A DNA stretch of 64,000 bases from Polyangiaceae bacterium (lineage in GTDB: Bacteria; Myxococcota_A; Polyangia; Polyangiales; Polyangiaceae), in contig JADLEQ010000110.1 in NCBI GenBank assembly GCA_020846005.1, positions 1 through 64,000 on the forward strand, written 5' to 3'. The notes below the pieces were generated by a model. The model saw only the letters and a list, made by a program, of their open reading frames with translations. It made no database searches and was not told where the DNA came from. Positions 9,006 through 16,156 of this stretch are shown here, one piece after another (the first letter of the stretch is position 1; each line of letters starts with the position of its first letter). A program made the position numbers and the translations under genes.

Positions 9006-9854
9006 GTGCCGGAGCTCCCCGAGGTTGAGACCGTCCGCCGCGCCATCGCGCCCCTCCTCGTCGGGCGCACGGTGCGCGGCGTGTACACCGGCCCGCCGAG
9101 CTACTTCTTCCTGACGCCGCCCGCCGAGCTGGCGGCTCGCCTCGTGGGCCGGACCATCACGGATCTGGGACGCCACGGCAAGTACCTGATCGCGCGCCTG
9201 GACGACGGGAGCGCGGTGCTCCTCCACCTCGGGATGACGGGGCAGCTCTTCACGGCAGGCGCGGAGAGCCCGCGCCTCCGCACCCGCGATCGCGCGGCCG
9301 CGGGGCCAGATCCCCACGTGCACCTCGAGCTCGATCTCGGCGAGGGGGCGCCGCGGGTGCGCTTTCGCGACGTACGCAAGCTGGGCAAGGTGAAGTGGAT
9401 CCCCCCGGGGGCTCGGGAGCCCCGCCTCGCGCGCCTGGGCCCGGACGCGCTCGAGCTGGACGACGAGCGCTTCGCGCGCGCGGTCGGTCGTAGGCGAGGC
9501 GCGATCAAGAGCGTCCTGCTGGACCAGTCGGCGCTGGCCGGCGTCGGCAACCTGTACGCCGACGAGGCGCTCTTCCTCGCGAGGATCCGCCCGACGCGCC
9601 GAGCCAGCGCCCTCCGCCCGCGGGAGCGCGCCGCGCTCGCCGCCGCCGTCCGCGAGGTGCTCGCGCGCGGCCTCTCGGCCGGCGGCGCGAGCCTGGACGA
9701 CTGGGTGGCGCCGGACGGATCGGACGGCGGGTACCAGCACGCGCGCCTCGTCTACGGGCGCGAGCGTCAGCCGTGCCCCGCGTGCCAGGCGCCGCTCACT
9801 CGCACCGTGATCGGGGGTCGCTCCGCGACCTGGTGTCGGCGGTGCCAGCGCTGA
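9006..9854 (+). CDS. mutM: Formamidopyrimidine-DNA glycosylase (Fpg/MutM)
   Basis: 282 residues, base-excision repair enzyme removing 8-oxoguanine and formamidopyrimidines and nicking at the abasic site. The N-terminus after GTG is PELPEVETVRR, giving catalytic Pro2 and Glu3; the conserved Lys is in RHGKYLI; the helix-two-turn-helix region includes DQSALAGVGNLYADEAL; the C-terminal zinc finger is C-x2-C-x16-C-x2-C with the conserved Arg just before the last pair. Length is slightly above the usual 270 because of a short insertion of charged residues before HVHLELDL. The start is fixed because Pro2 must follow the initiator. Confidence 0.95.
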   Translation: MPELPEVETVRRAIAPLLVGRTVRGVYTGPPSYFFLTPPAELAARLVGRTITDLGRHGKYLIARLDDGSAVLLHLGMTGQLFTAGAESPRLRTRDRAAAGPDPHVHLELDLGEGAPRVRFRDVRKLGKVKWIPPGAREPRLARLGPDALELDDERFARAVGRRRGAIKSVLLDQSALAGVGNLYADEALFLARIRPTRRASALRPRERAALAAAVREVLARGLSAGGASLDDWVAPDGSDGGYQHARLVYGRERQPCPACQAPLTRTVIGGRSATWCRRCQR

Positions 9855-9885
9855 GCTCGGCACCCGATCGCCAGCGGACGACGCC

Positions 9886-10044
9886 TCAGAAGAGCGGGTA
9901 GACGAGCAGCCCAGCCGGCGTGCTGCCGAGCACGACGATGACGCTCGCCAGGAGCACCGCCAAGACCACCGGCAGCAGCCACCAGCGCCGCTCTCGGATC
10001 AGGTACGCGCCGAACCCGCGGGCGACGCGAACGAGGTGCCGCAT
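9886..10044 (-). CDS. DUF5989-like small membrane protein (52 residues)
   Basis: A short frame translating as MRHLVRVARGFGAYLIRERR, then WWLLPVVLAVLLASVIVVLG, ending TPAGLLVYPLF. The arrangement, an Arg-rich head, 'RERRWWLLP', one transmembrane helix and a terminal 'YPLF', matches the DUF5989 proteins that accompany SxtJ and carbamoyltransferase genes. It lies 93 bp downstream of the carbamoyltransferase on the same strand, in the position expected for this cassette. Function unknown; probably a membrane partner of SxtJ or the transferase. The gene is easily missed because of its size. Confidence 0.75.
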   Translation of the reverse strand: MRHLVRVARGFGAYLIRERRWWLLPVVLAVLLASVIVVLGSTPAGLLVYPLF

Positions 10045-10137
10045 GGTGGTTCGACCGTAGCACGCGACCCGCGCGCCCGGCAGGCCGCGCCCGGCACGCG
10101 CGCGCCCGCCGACCGAGGCGCGCGGCGGTCGCCGCCG

Positions 10138-11970
10138 TCAGTCGGGTGGGATGAGCGCACGCCAGGCACCCTCCTCCTCGCCGAGCGGCGGCTGGTCCGC
10201 GCGCAGGAGCAGCCAGTCCTCGAGGACCAGCGCGTCCATCCCCGCGCGGAGGAAGCAGACATAGGCCTGCTCTGGCGTGCAGACGATGGGCTCACCGCGC
10301 AGGTTGAACGAGGTGTTCAGCAGCAGCCCGCAGCCCGTCCGCTCGCGGAACGCCACGAGCAGCTCGCGGTAGCGCGGGTTCGCGTCGGGGCCGACCGTCT
10401 GGATCCGCGCCGAGTCGTCGACGTGCGTCACGGCGGGGAGCGTCGACCGCGCGACCGCCAGCCGGTCGAACCCGCGCCGCGCGGCGTCCTCTGCGGAGAG
10501 CGAGAGTCGGTGCTCGGCCCGGACGGGCGCGGTGACGAGCATGTACGGCGACGGCCCGGTGAGCTCGAACCAGCGCGAGGCGTCCTCCGCCAGGACGCTC
10601 GGCGCGAAAGGGCGGAACCCCTCGCGGCCCTTGGTGCGGAGGTTGAGGAGGCGCTGCATCTCGGGGCGCCGCGCGTCCGCGAGCACGGATCGCGACCCGA
10701 GCGCGCGGGGACCGAACTCCATCCGCCCCTGGAACCATCCCACCACCTTCCCGGCCTCGAGCAGCTCGACCACCCGCGCGACGAGCTCGGACCCGGGGAG
10801 CCGAGCCGCCGGTACTCCGCGCGCGCCGACCCAGGTGCCGATCTGGGTCGAGTCGTACGCCGGTCCGAGCAGCGCGCCGTGGAGGGCGTCCGGCGCGCGC
10901 GGCGCCCGCGGGCGGCCGAGGTAGCCGTGCCAGACGGCGAGGGCGGCCCCGAGGGCGCCGCCGGCGTCCCCGGCGGCGGGCTGCACGAAGAGCCCTCCAT
11001 ACCCTGCCTCCCGTACCAATCGCCCGTTGGCGACGCAGTTCAGGGCGACCCCTCCGGCGAGGCAGAGCGCGTCGAGGCCGGTGCGCTCCCGCAAGTCTCG
11101 CGCGAGCCGGAGGACGATCTCCTCGGTCACCGCCTGGATGCTGGCCGCGAGGTCCATCTCGCGGGCCGTCACCGGCTGGTCCTCGGCGCGCGCCGGTCCG
11201 CCGAACGCGCGCGCGAAGCGCTCATTCGTCATCTGGAGCCCACCCGCGAAATCGAAGTAGTCGAGCTCGAGGCGAAACGTGCCGTCCTCCCTCAGGTCGA
11301 CCAGCTCGCGGAGGATCTGCTCCTTGAAGCGAGGCTCTCCGTAGGGCGCGAGCCCCATCAGCTTGTACTCCCCGGAGTCGACCTTGAAGCCACAGAACGA
11401 CGTGAACGCCGAGTAGAGCAGCCCGAGGGAGTGCGGGAAGCGGAGCTCGCGCTCGAGCTGGAGCTCCCCGCCGCGTCCCCAACCGGCGGTCGCGGTCGCC
11501 CACTCGCCCACGCCGTCCAGGGTCAGGATGGCCGCTTCTTCGAACGGCGACGGATAGAAGGCGCTAGCGGCGTGGGCCTGGTGGTGCTCGGTGAAGAGCG
11601 CGGGCACCCGGATCCCGAGCTGCTCCTCGATGTCTCGCTCGACCCACAGCTTCCGATCCAACCACGCCGGCATCGCCCGGAGGAAGGTCCCGAGGCCCCG
11701 CGGCGCGCGCGCGAGCTGCGTCTCGAGGAAGCGCGCGAGCTTCAGGACCGGCTTCTCGAACCACACCACGTGGTCGACCCGCCCGGGCTCGATCCGCGCA
11801 TGGTCCAGGCACCAGCGGGCGGCGAGCGTCGGGAAGCCTGGGTCGTGGCGCCGGCGGGTGAACCGCTCCTCCTGCGCCGCCGCGACGATCTCGCCGTCGG
11901 CCAGCAGGCACGCCGCCGCGTCGTGGTAGTGCCCCGAGAGCCCGAGGACGTAGACGGTCGGCGCGCTCAC
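10138..11970 (-). CDS. O-carbamoyltransferase (NodU/CmcH/TobZ family)
   Basis: 610 residues from GTG 11970, which overlaps the SxtJ stop (GTGA). The N-terminal ASKHA-type Kae1-like domain begins with YVLGLSGHYHDAAACLL, whose His residues match the metal and nucleotide site of the family; 'EERFTRRRHDPGFP' is also typical. The C-terminal YrdC-like part has FQGRMEFGPRALGSRSVLADAR and LLNTSFNLRGEPIVCTPEQA, both hallmarks. Known members transfer a carbamoyl group from carbamoyl phosphate via carbamoyl-adenylate to a hydroxyl of a sugar or natural product. Third gene of a cassette that also encodes an SGNH hydrolase, so the substrate may be a surface glycan or secreted metabolite; that is inference. 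Confidence 0.9.
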   Translation of the reverse strand: MSAPTVYVLGLSGHYHDAAACLLADGEIVAAAQEERFTRRRHDPGFPTLAARWCLDHARIEPGRVDHVVWFEKPVLKLARFLETQLARAPRGLGTFLRAMPAWLDRKLWVERDIEEQLGIRVPALFTEHHQAHAASAFYPSPFEEAAILTLDGVGEWATATAGWGRGGELQLERELRFPHSLGLLYSAFTSFCGFKVDSGEYKLMGLAPYGEPRFKEQILRELVDLREDGTFRLELDYFDFAGGLQMTNERFARAFGGPARAEDQPVTAREMDLAASIQAVTEEIVLRLARDLRERTGLDALCLAGGVALNCVANGRLVREAGYGGLFVQPAAGDAGGALGAALAVWHGYLGRPRAPRAPDALHGALLGPAYDSTQIGTWVGARGVPAARLPGSELVARVVELLEAGKVVGWFQGRMEFGPRALGSRSVLADARRPEMQRLLNLRTKGREGFRPFAPSVLAEDASRWFELTGPSPYMLVTAPVRAEHRLSLSAEDAARRGFDRLAVARSTLPAVTHVDDSARIQTVGPDANPRYRELLVAFRERTGCGLLLNTSFNLRGEPIVCTPEQAYVCFLRAGMDALVLEDWLLLRADQPPLGEEEGAWRALIPPD

Positions 11971-12368
11971 GACATCCGCTCGAAGTCGGCGGCCGCGGAG
12001 CGGGTCGGGCTGCGCGACCGCCAGTAGCTGGCGCCGGGCGGTGCACGGCGGCGCCCGATCGGATCGACGCGGAAGGCGCGGAGCAGCAGCCCGACCGGCA
12101 CCAGGACGGCGAGGTACAGGAGCACGAGCGCGACCGGCGTGGTGACGCGCCCGATCCTGCGCGCGAGCCGCCCCGCGACGCGTGACACCGGCACGAGGAG
12201 CGCCGGGCGCCGCCAGGAGGCGAGCCCGAGGAGCGCGCCCGCCCCCATCGCCGCCGCGCGCGCCCACCCGTCGAGCCTCCACAGCGCCGCGGCGACGACG
12301 ACGCTCGCCAGCGCCGCCCCGAACGCCCTCGCCTCGCGCTCCGCTCGGGGTCGCTCACGTTCGCTCAT
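11967..12368 (-). CDS. SxtJ-family small membrane protein
   Basis: 133 residues with a charged N-terminus (MSERERPRAEREARAFG), two or three hydrophobic segments (ASVVVAAALWRL, AMGAGALLGLASW, TPVALVLLYLAVLVPVGLLLRAF) and a short tail. The pattern RIGRVTTPVALVLLYLAVLVPVG plus 'R..DP' matches the SxtJ family, named from the saxitoxin cluster and usually next to carbamoyltransferases. Overlaps by 4 bp with both neighbours (ATGA upstream, GTGA downstream), so stoichiometric translation with them is likely. Its biochemical role is unknown. Confidence 0.75.
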   Translation of the reverse strand: MSERERPRAEREARAFGAALASVVVAAALWRLDGWARAAAMGAGALLGLASWRRPALLVPVSRVAGRLARRIGRVTTPVALVLLYLAVLVPVGLLLRAFRVDPIGRRRAPPGASYWRSRSPTRSAAADFERMS

Positions 12369-14443
12369 CGGTGCCCGAGTGGGACGACCTGGTGGCGCGT
12401 CCCGAAGTCGTAGGCGCACCGCACGCCGCGGCTCTCGGGCACGACGTCGCCGAAGCCATCCGGCGTGCGCCGCTCGAGGAAGGAGCCGAGCGCCGTGTAC
12501 CCACCTCCGCGGAGCACCCGCCGGCACGGACGCAGCCCGCTGACGAGCGGATCTCGGGACCCGGACGGGGTATCTCGCCGCGCGCTCGTGGCGAAGCAGT
12601 CGAGCACCCACTCCCAGAGGTTGCCGGCCGCGTCGCGCAGCCCGTAGGGGCCGCCGCCCGCGGGGAAGCTCGCGGGCGGCGCGGCGCCCTCGTGTCCGTC
12701 GAGCCGGCCTCGGAAATTCGCCTCCTTCCCCGTCCAGGGAGCGTCTCCCCACGGCATCAGGCGGGCGTCCCCGCCGCGCGCAGCTGCCTCCCACTCGGCG
12801 TCCGTCGGCAGGCGGCCGCCTCGAGAGCCGCAGTACGCCTCCGCCTCGATGGCGGTCCGGAGCACGGCGGGGGCCCCGGCGCGAGCCTCCGCCGGCGGGC
12901 AGCGACCGGCGGCGACGCACGCCGCGTGCTCCGCCCCCTGCGCCTCGTCACGATCGATGCAGAACGCCGACAGCTCGACGGTGTTCGGCGGGCCATCGTC
13001 CTCGTACCAGTTCGGTGCGCCCACGCCATACTCCGCGAGCGCGTCCGCCAACGCCCGATCGAGAACCGCAGGAGGGTACCCCCAGGTCGCCGGCCCCGCA
13101 GGCACGAAGCACGCCCCCGGCGGGCACGGCGCGGACTCACACCGGCCGTCCCGCGCGTGGGCCGTCGGGAGGCCGCTCGGGGGCACCGGCCGGGGCGCCG
13201 AGGCGGAGGGGATCCGGGGGATGGGCCGCGGCGCCCCCTGCGCGAGGAGCGCCTCGACTCGCGGCCGGAGCGCGGACGCCGTGAGCTCAGCGTGGAGCCG
13301 ATCCCCCACCTCCGTCCGGTGGCAGTTGTCACGGAAGTGCTCCCGCCCCCCCCCGAGGCGCGCGGCCAGATCGATCACCGTGACCCCGAGCGCCCGCGCG
13401 CTCCCGGCGAGCTCGCGGTTGTAGCGGTCGAGATCCGCCGCGTACTTCTCGGGCGTGCCGAGCATCGGCCAGAGGAAGCGCAGATCGGCGGCGTAGAACG
13501 CGAGCTCGTCCGCGGGGAGCGTGGGGTCCGCCGGCCGGGCGAAGGTCGTGACGAACAGCTCGGCGCCGAGCGACCAGGCGAGGTGCGCCATCTCGATCTG
13601 GTTCACGCGGGGCTCGTCGAAGACGCTGGAGCCGAGCCAGTGGTCCTCACGGAGCGGCCGATCGGTCGCGCGGCGGACGAGGCCGAGCAGCCCCACGGAC
13701 GCCGGCTCGCCGCCGAGCGGCCCGGCCATCGCTCGCTCCTGGTGCGTCACCAGCGCGTAGAGCACCTGCGCGCGCGCGCGATAGTAGACGAGGTCGTTGA
13801 AGCCGTCGTAGAGGACGACGAGGTGCGGCGCCCAGCGAGGGAGGAATCGCCTCATGAGCAGGAGGTTCGTACCGCTGTGGCTGGCGGGGACGCCGAGGTT
13901 CACGATCTCCACCCGACCCGCGCCGAGGGCCGCCTCCAGCACATGACCTACCTCCTCTGGGTATCCATCGAAGGTCGTCGACCCGCCGACGAAGGCGATG
14001 CGCACGACGCCCGGCGCCGGGAGCTCGGCGCGCGGAGGGGTCCGGAAGGCGCTGGCGTCGAGCGCGCCGAACGTGGACCACTCCGGACCGGTCCCTGGCG
14101 CGGCGTCCGGCCGGTGGATGGGCGCCGGGAACGCCTCGGGCAGATCCAGCAGCACCTCCGGCGTGAGCCGCGGCCCGCCCCCGCGTACGCGCTGCGCGAT
14201 CGTGGGGTGTGCGGCCAGCGCACGGCGGGCCAGCGCCCAGGTCGCCACCCGCGCGCCGAGCTCTGCGGTCAGCAGGAGCACCAGCGCGAGGTAGACCCAC
14301 CGCGCGGCGCGACGCGCTCGGCTGGGGGTGGGCGCGTGGAGTTCGGGAGCGCTGGACAAACCGTGCGCGGCGGATCCTATCGCAGGTGGCGGCCGCCCGC
14401 CCGCGCCCGCCCGCGATCCACGCTCGATCCACGCGCCATCCAC
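12365..14443 (-). CDS. SGNH hydrolase fused to an FGE/SUMF1-like domain
   Basis: 692 residues from GTG 14443. A single transmembrane helix (about residues 48-68) precedes a GDSL/SGNH hydrolase domain: VGGSTTFDGYP (nucleophile Ser about 155), NLGVPASHSGTN, LYDGFNDLVYY, and a terminal D-x2-H pair in FRDNCHRTEVGD. After a Pro-rich linker a second domain has the formylglycine-generating-enzyme fold signature: FCIDRDEAQ, GRLPTDAEWEAAARGG, MPWGD, NLWEWVLD, RVLRGGGY, GVRCAYD. The paired Cys that bind copper in true FGE are not seen in the RGG...GVRC segment, so formylglycine synthesis is doubtful. The first gene of the SxtJ/carbamoyltransferase cassette; likely de-esterifies or acylates an envelope glycan. 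TTG 14359 is an alternative start that would leave room for a promoter. Confidence 0.85.
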   Translation of the reverse strand: MDGAWIERGSRAGAGGRPPPAIGSAAHGLSSAPELHAPTPSRARRAARWVYLALVLLLTAELGARVATWALARRALAAHPTIAQRVRGGGPRLTPEVLLDLPEAFPAPIHRPDAAPGTGPEWSTFGALDASAFRTPPRAELPAPGVVRIAFVGGSTTFDGYPEEVGHVLEAALGAGRVEIVNLGVPASHSGTNLLLMRRFLPRWAPHLVVLYDGFNDLVYYRARAQVLYALVTHQERAMAGPLGGEPASVGLLGLVRRATDRPLREDHWLGSSVFDEPRVNQIEMAHLAWSLGAELFVTTFARPADPTLPADELAFYAADLRFLWPMLGTPEKYAADLDRYNRELAGSARALGVTVIDLAARLGGGREHFRDNCHRTEVGDRLHAELTASALRPRVEALLAQGAPRPIPRIPSASAPRPVPPSGLPTAHARDGRCESAPCPPGACFVPAGPATWGYPPAVLDRALADALAEYGVGAPNWYEDDGPPNTVELSAFCIDRDEAQGAEHAACVAAGRCPPAEARAGAPAVLRTAIEAEAYCGSRGGRLPTDAEWEAAARGGDARLMPWGDAPWTGKEANFRGRLDGHEGAAPPASFPAGGGPYGLRDAAGNLWEWVLDCFATSARRDTPSGSRDPLVSGLRPCRRVLRGGGYTALGSFLERRTPDGFGDVVPESRGVRCAYDFGTRHQVVPLGHR

Positions 14444-14445
14444 GC
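14416..14445. promoter_or_regulatory. Three ATCCACGC direct repeats at 11-bp pitch
   Basis: ATCCACGC occurs at 14416-14423, 14427-14434 and 14438-14445, exactly 11 bp apart, i.e. on one face of the helix. A TTGACG hexamer at 14454-14459 lies just downstream toward the radical-SAM gene. The site is between divergent genes if the SGNH gene starts at TTG 14359; if it starts at 14443 the repeats lie in its first codons. A regulator-binding array is the simplest reading; no regulator gene is adjacent. Confidence 0.4.
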
Positions 14446-14490
14446 TGGTCCGGTTGACGCTCGGGGCGGCGGGGAGAATGCTTGTCGGGC

Positions 14491-15399
14491 ATGAGCTCCG
14501 GCGCCACGGGCGAGCGTGCGCTCGAATGGCTCGAGATCTCGGCTGACTACCGCTGCAACAACCGGTGCATCGGCTGCTTCTCCGTTCAGCCGGACGGCCC
14601 GAGCATGAGCTCGCGGGAGATCGCCGAGCACTTGCTCGCGGCCAGGCGCCGCGGGGCGAGGTCGCTGTGGCTCGGCGGAGGTGAGCCCACGCTCCGGCGC
14701 GATCTGCTGGCGGTGGTCCGCAAGGCCCGGGAGCTCGGCTACGTGCGGGTCCTCCTGCAGACGAACGGGATGCTGCTCGCCTACGCGGACCAGGCGAAGC
14801 GCTGCGCCGAGGCGGGCGTCACCGAGGTGAGCTTCGCCATCAAGGGCGCGACCGCGGAGACCCACGATCGGCTCGTGCGCACCCCGGGGTGCCACGCGCT
14901 CCTGGTGGAAGGTATCGGGCACGTCCGCGGCCTCGGGCTCCCGATGAGCGGTGATCTCCTCGTGTACGCCAGCAACCTGGCCGAGGTGCCCGACATGGTG
15001 CGGACGTACGCGGCGATGGGGCTACGGCACTTCAACGTGTGGGCCTTCTCGGCGGTGGACCAAGGCGACCGAGATCTCTCGGCGCAGGTCCCGCGGTTGT
15101 CCGAGGTGGCGCGCGTGACGGCGGAGGCCGCCGACGCGTGCCCCGAGGTGAGCGTCACCTCGCTGCACACGCCGCCGTGCGTGATGCCGCCATCGCACGA
15201 GCGTTGCCTCTTCCACGCGGCGGATCTCGATCTGCTCGTGGCGAACCCGGGGGGCTACTCGTTCCGGCTGGAGGAGTCGGCGATCGAGGGCGGCGCCTAC
15301 CTACCCCGGTGCGCGGGATGCGGGGCGCGCCCACGGTGCGGGGGGCTCCGGCGCGACTACCTCGCGATCCACGGGGACGAGGAGTTCCAGCCACGGTGA
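14491..15399 (+). CDS. Radical-SAM protein with C-terminal Cys cluster (rSAM-1)
   Basis: 302 residues from ATG 14491; a TTG at 14482, five bases after GGGGAG, is an in-frame alternative. The cluster motif is C22-x3-C26-x2-C29 (YRCNNRCIGCF), followed by WLGGGEPTLR, the GGE element that contacts SAM. The C-terminus has TPPC, a further Cys in ERCLF, and C-x2-C-x5-CGG-x2-R-x-Y, as in Twitch/SPASM-type auxiliary cluster regions. The same C-terminal pattern recurs in the radical-SAM protein at 19975-21015, so the two are probably related. Stop and start overlap (TGATG) with the next gene, predicting a functional pair. Substrate unknown. Confidence 0.85.
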   Translation: MSSGATGERALEWLEISADYRCNNRCIGCFSVQPDGPSMSSREIAEHLLAARRRGARSLWLGGGEPTLRRDLLAVVRKARELGYVRVLLQTNGMLLAYADQAKRCAEAGVTEVSFAIKGATAETHDRLVRTPGCHALLVEGIGHVRGLGLPMSGDLLVYASNLAEVPDMVRTYAAMGLRHFNVWAFSAVDQGDRDLSAQVPRLSEVARVTAEAADACPEVSVTSLHTPPCVMPPSHERCLFHAADLDLLVANPGGYSFRLEESAIEGGAYLPRCAGCGARPRCGGLRRDYLAIHGDEEFQPR

Positions 15400-16133
15400 T
15401 GGACCGGCGCCCCCACCGGTCACGCCCCCGCGTCGTGCCGCGGTGGTCCGCCCGCGCGCGCTCCGGGGCGCCGGCGACCGGCGCGATCTGGCCGTTCGAT
15501 CCTGAGCTCGCCCAGCTCGAGCTGGGGCTCCGCGATCTGGTGAAGCGCGAGGCGGGCGACGACGAGGATCGCCGGGTCGCGCGCGCCTGGCTGAGCGCGC
15601 GGGGGCTCGCGCTGGCAGAGCTCGGCGCCGTGATCTTCGCGGCGCGCGACGCCACGACCCTCGCGCTCGCGCTCGAGGCCGAGCGGGCCGGCGATCGGGA
15701 TCCGCTCGCGGTGCGCTGGCTGGGAGCGCGCCTCGGGTATCCGCCATGCTGCACCGAGCGCTACCTGGCGATCCCGATCCGCGACGACGCGGGCCTGTTC
15801 GACGCGCTGCTGCCCGCACCGGGGCACCCGGCCCCGCCCGAGTCGCTGTGGCTGGTGGGCGCGCTCGGGCTGATCTCGCACGCGCCGTGCTCCCTCGAGT
15901 GCGAAGACACGCTCCGCCTCGGCCGCGCGACGCTCGCCGCGCTCGACGCCCGGTACGCGGGGTTCGCCAGCGTTTGGCGGGGCCTCGCGTCACGGCTGCA
16001 CACCCTGGACGCGGACGGTCGTGTCTCGTGCACGGCGACCGACCGCCTCGAGGTCCTCCCGGAGCCGGTGCCGCGCGTGGTCGCGGCGGCGGCCGGCGCG
16101 GCCGCGCGGTGGTCGGCTGACCATCGCGGGTGA
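15399..16133 (+). CDS. GYPPCC-motif protein (DUF483-like), radical-SAM partner
   Basis: 244 residues; ATG 15399 overlaps the radical-SAM stop. Mostly helical and Arg/Ala/Leu-rich, with a distinctive LGARLGYPPCCTERYLA segment (adjacent Cys117-Cys118) resembling the 'LGYPxCC' core of DUF483-type proteins, then SHAPCSLECEDTLRLG (C-x3-C) and a late Cys in GRVSCTATD. Four closely set Cys could bind a metal or be modified. Translation coupling with rSAM-1 suggests it is a partner or substrate of that enzyme. No biochemical function is known to me. Confidence 0.6.
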   Translation: MDRRPHRSRPRVVPRWSARARSGAPATGAIWPFDPELAQLELGLRDLVKREAGDDEDRRVARAWLSARGLALAELGAVIFAARDATTLALALEAERAGDRDPLAVRWLGARLGYPPCCTERYLAIPIRDDAGLFDALLPAPGHPAPPESLWLVGALGLISHAPCSLECEDTLRLGRATLAALDARYAGFASVWRGLASRLHTLDADGRVSCTATDRLEVLPEPVPRVVAAAAGAAARWSADHRG

Positions 16134-16138
16134 GCGCC

Positions 16139-16156
16139 GAGCGCGGCCGCGCGCTC
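16139..16156. terminator. Perfect 7-bp-stem palindrome between convergent genes
   Basis: GAGCGCG-GCCG-CGCGCTC, stem of seven pairs and a four-base loop, between the convergent ends of the GYPPCC gene (stop 16131-16133) and the spermidine-synthase-like gene (stop from 16155). No U-tract in either direction; a bidirectional stop structure is plausible. Confidence 0.4.

Noticed and set aside
12365-12368. Frameshift between SGNH-FGE and SxtJ
   Set aside because: The ATGA overlap is normal coupling; both reading frames are intact.
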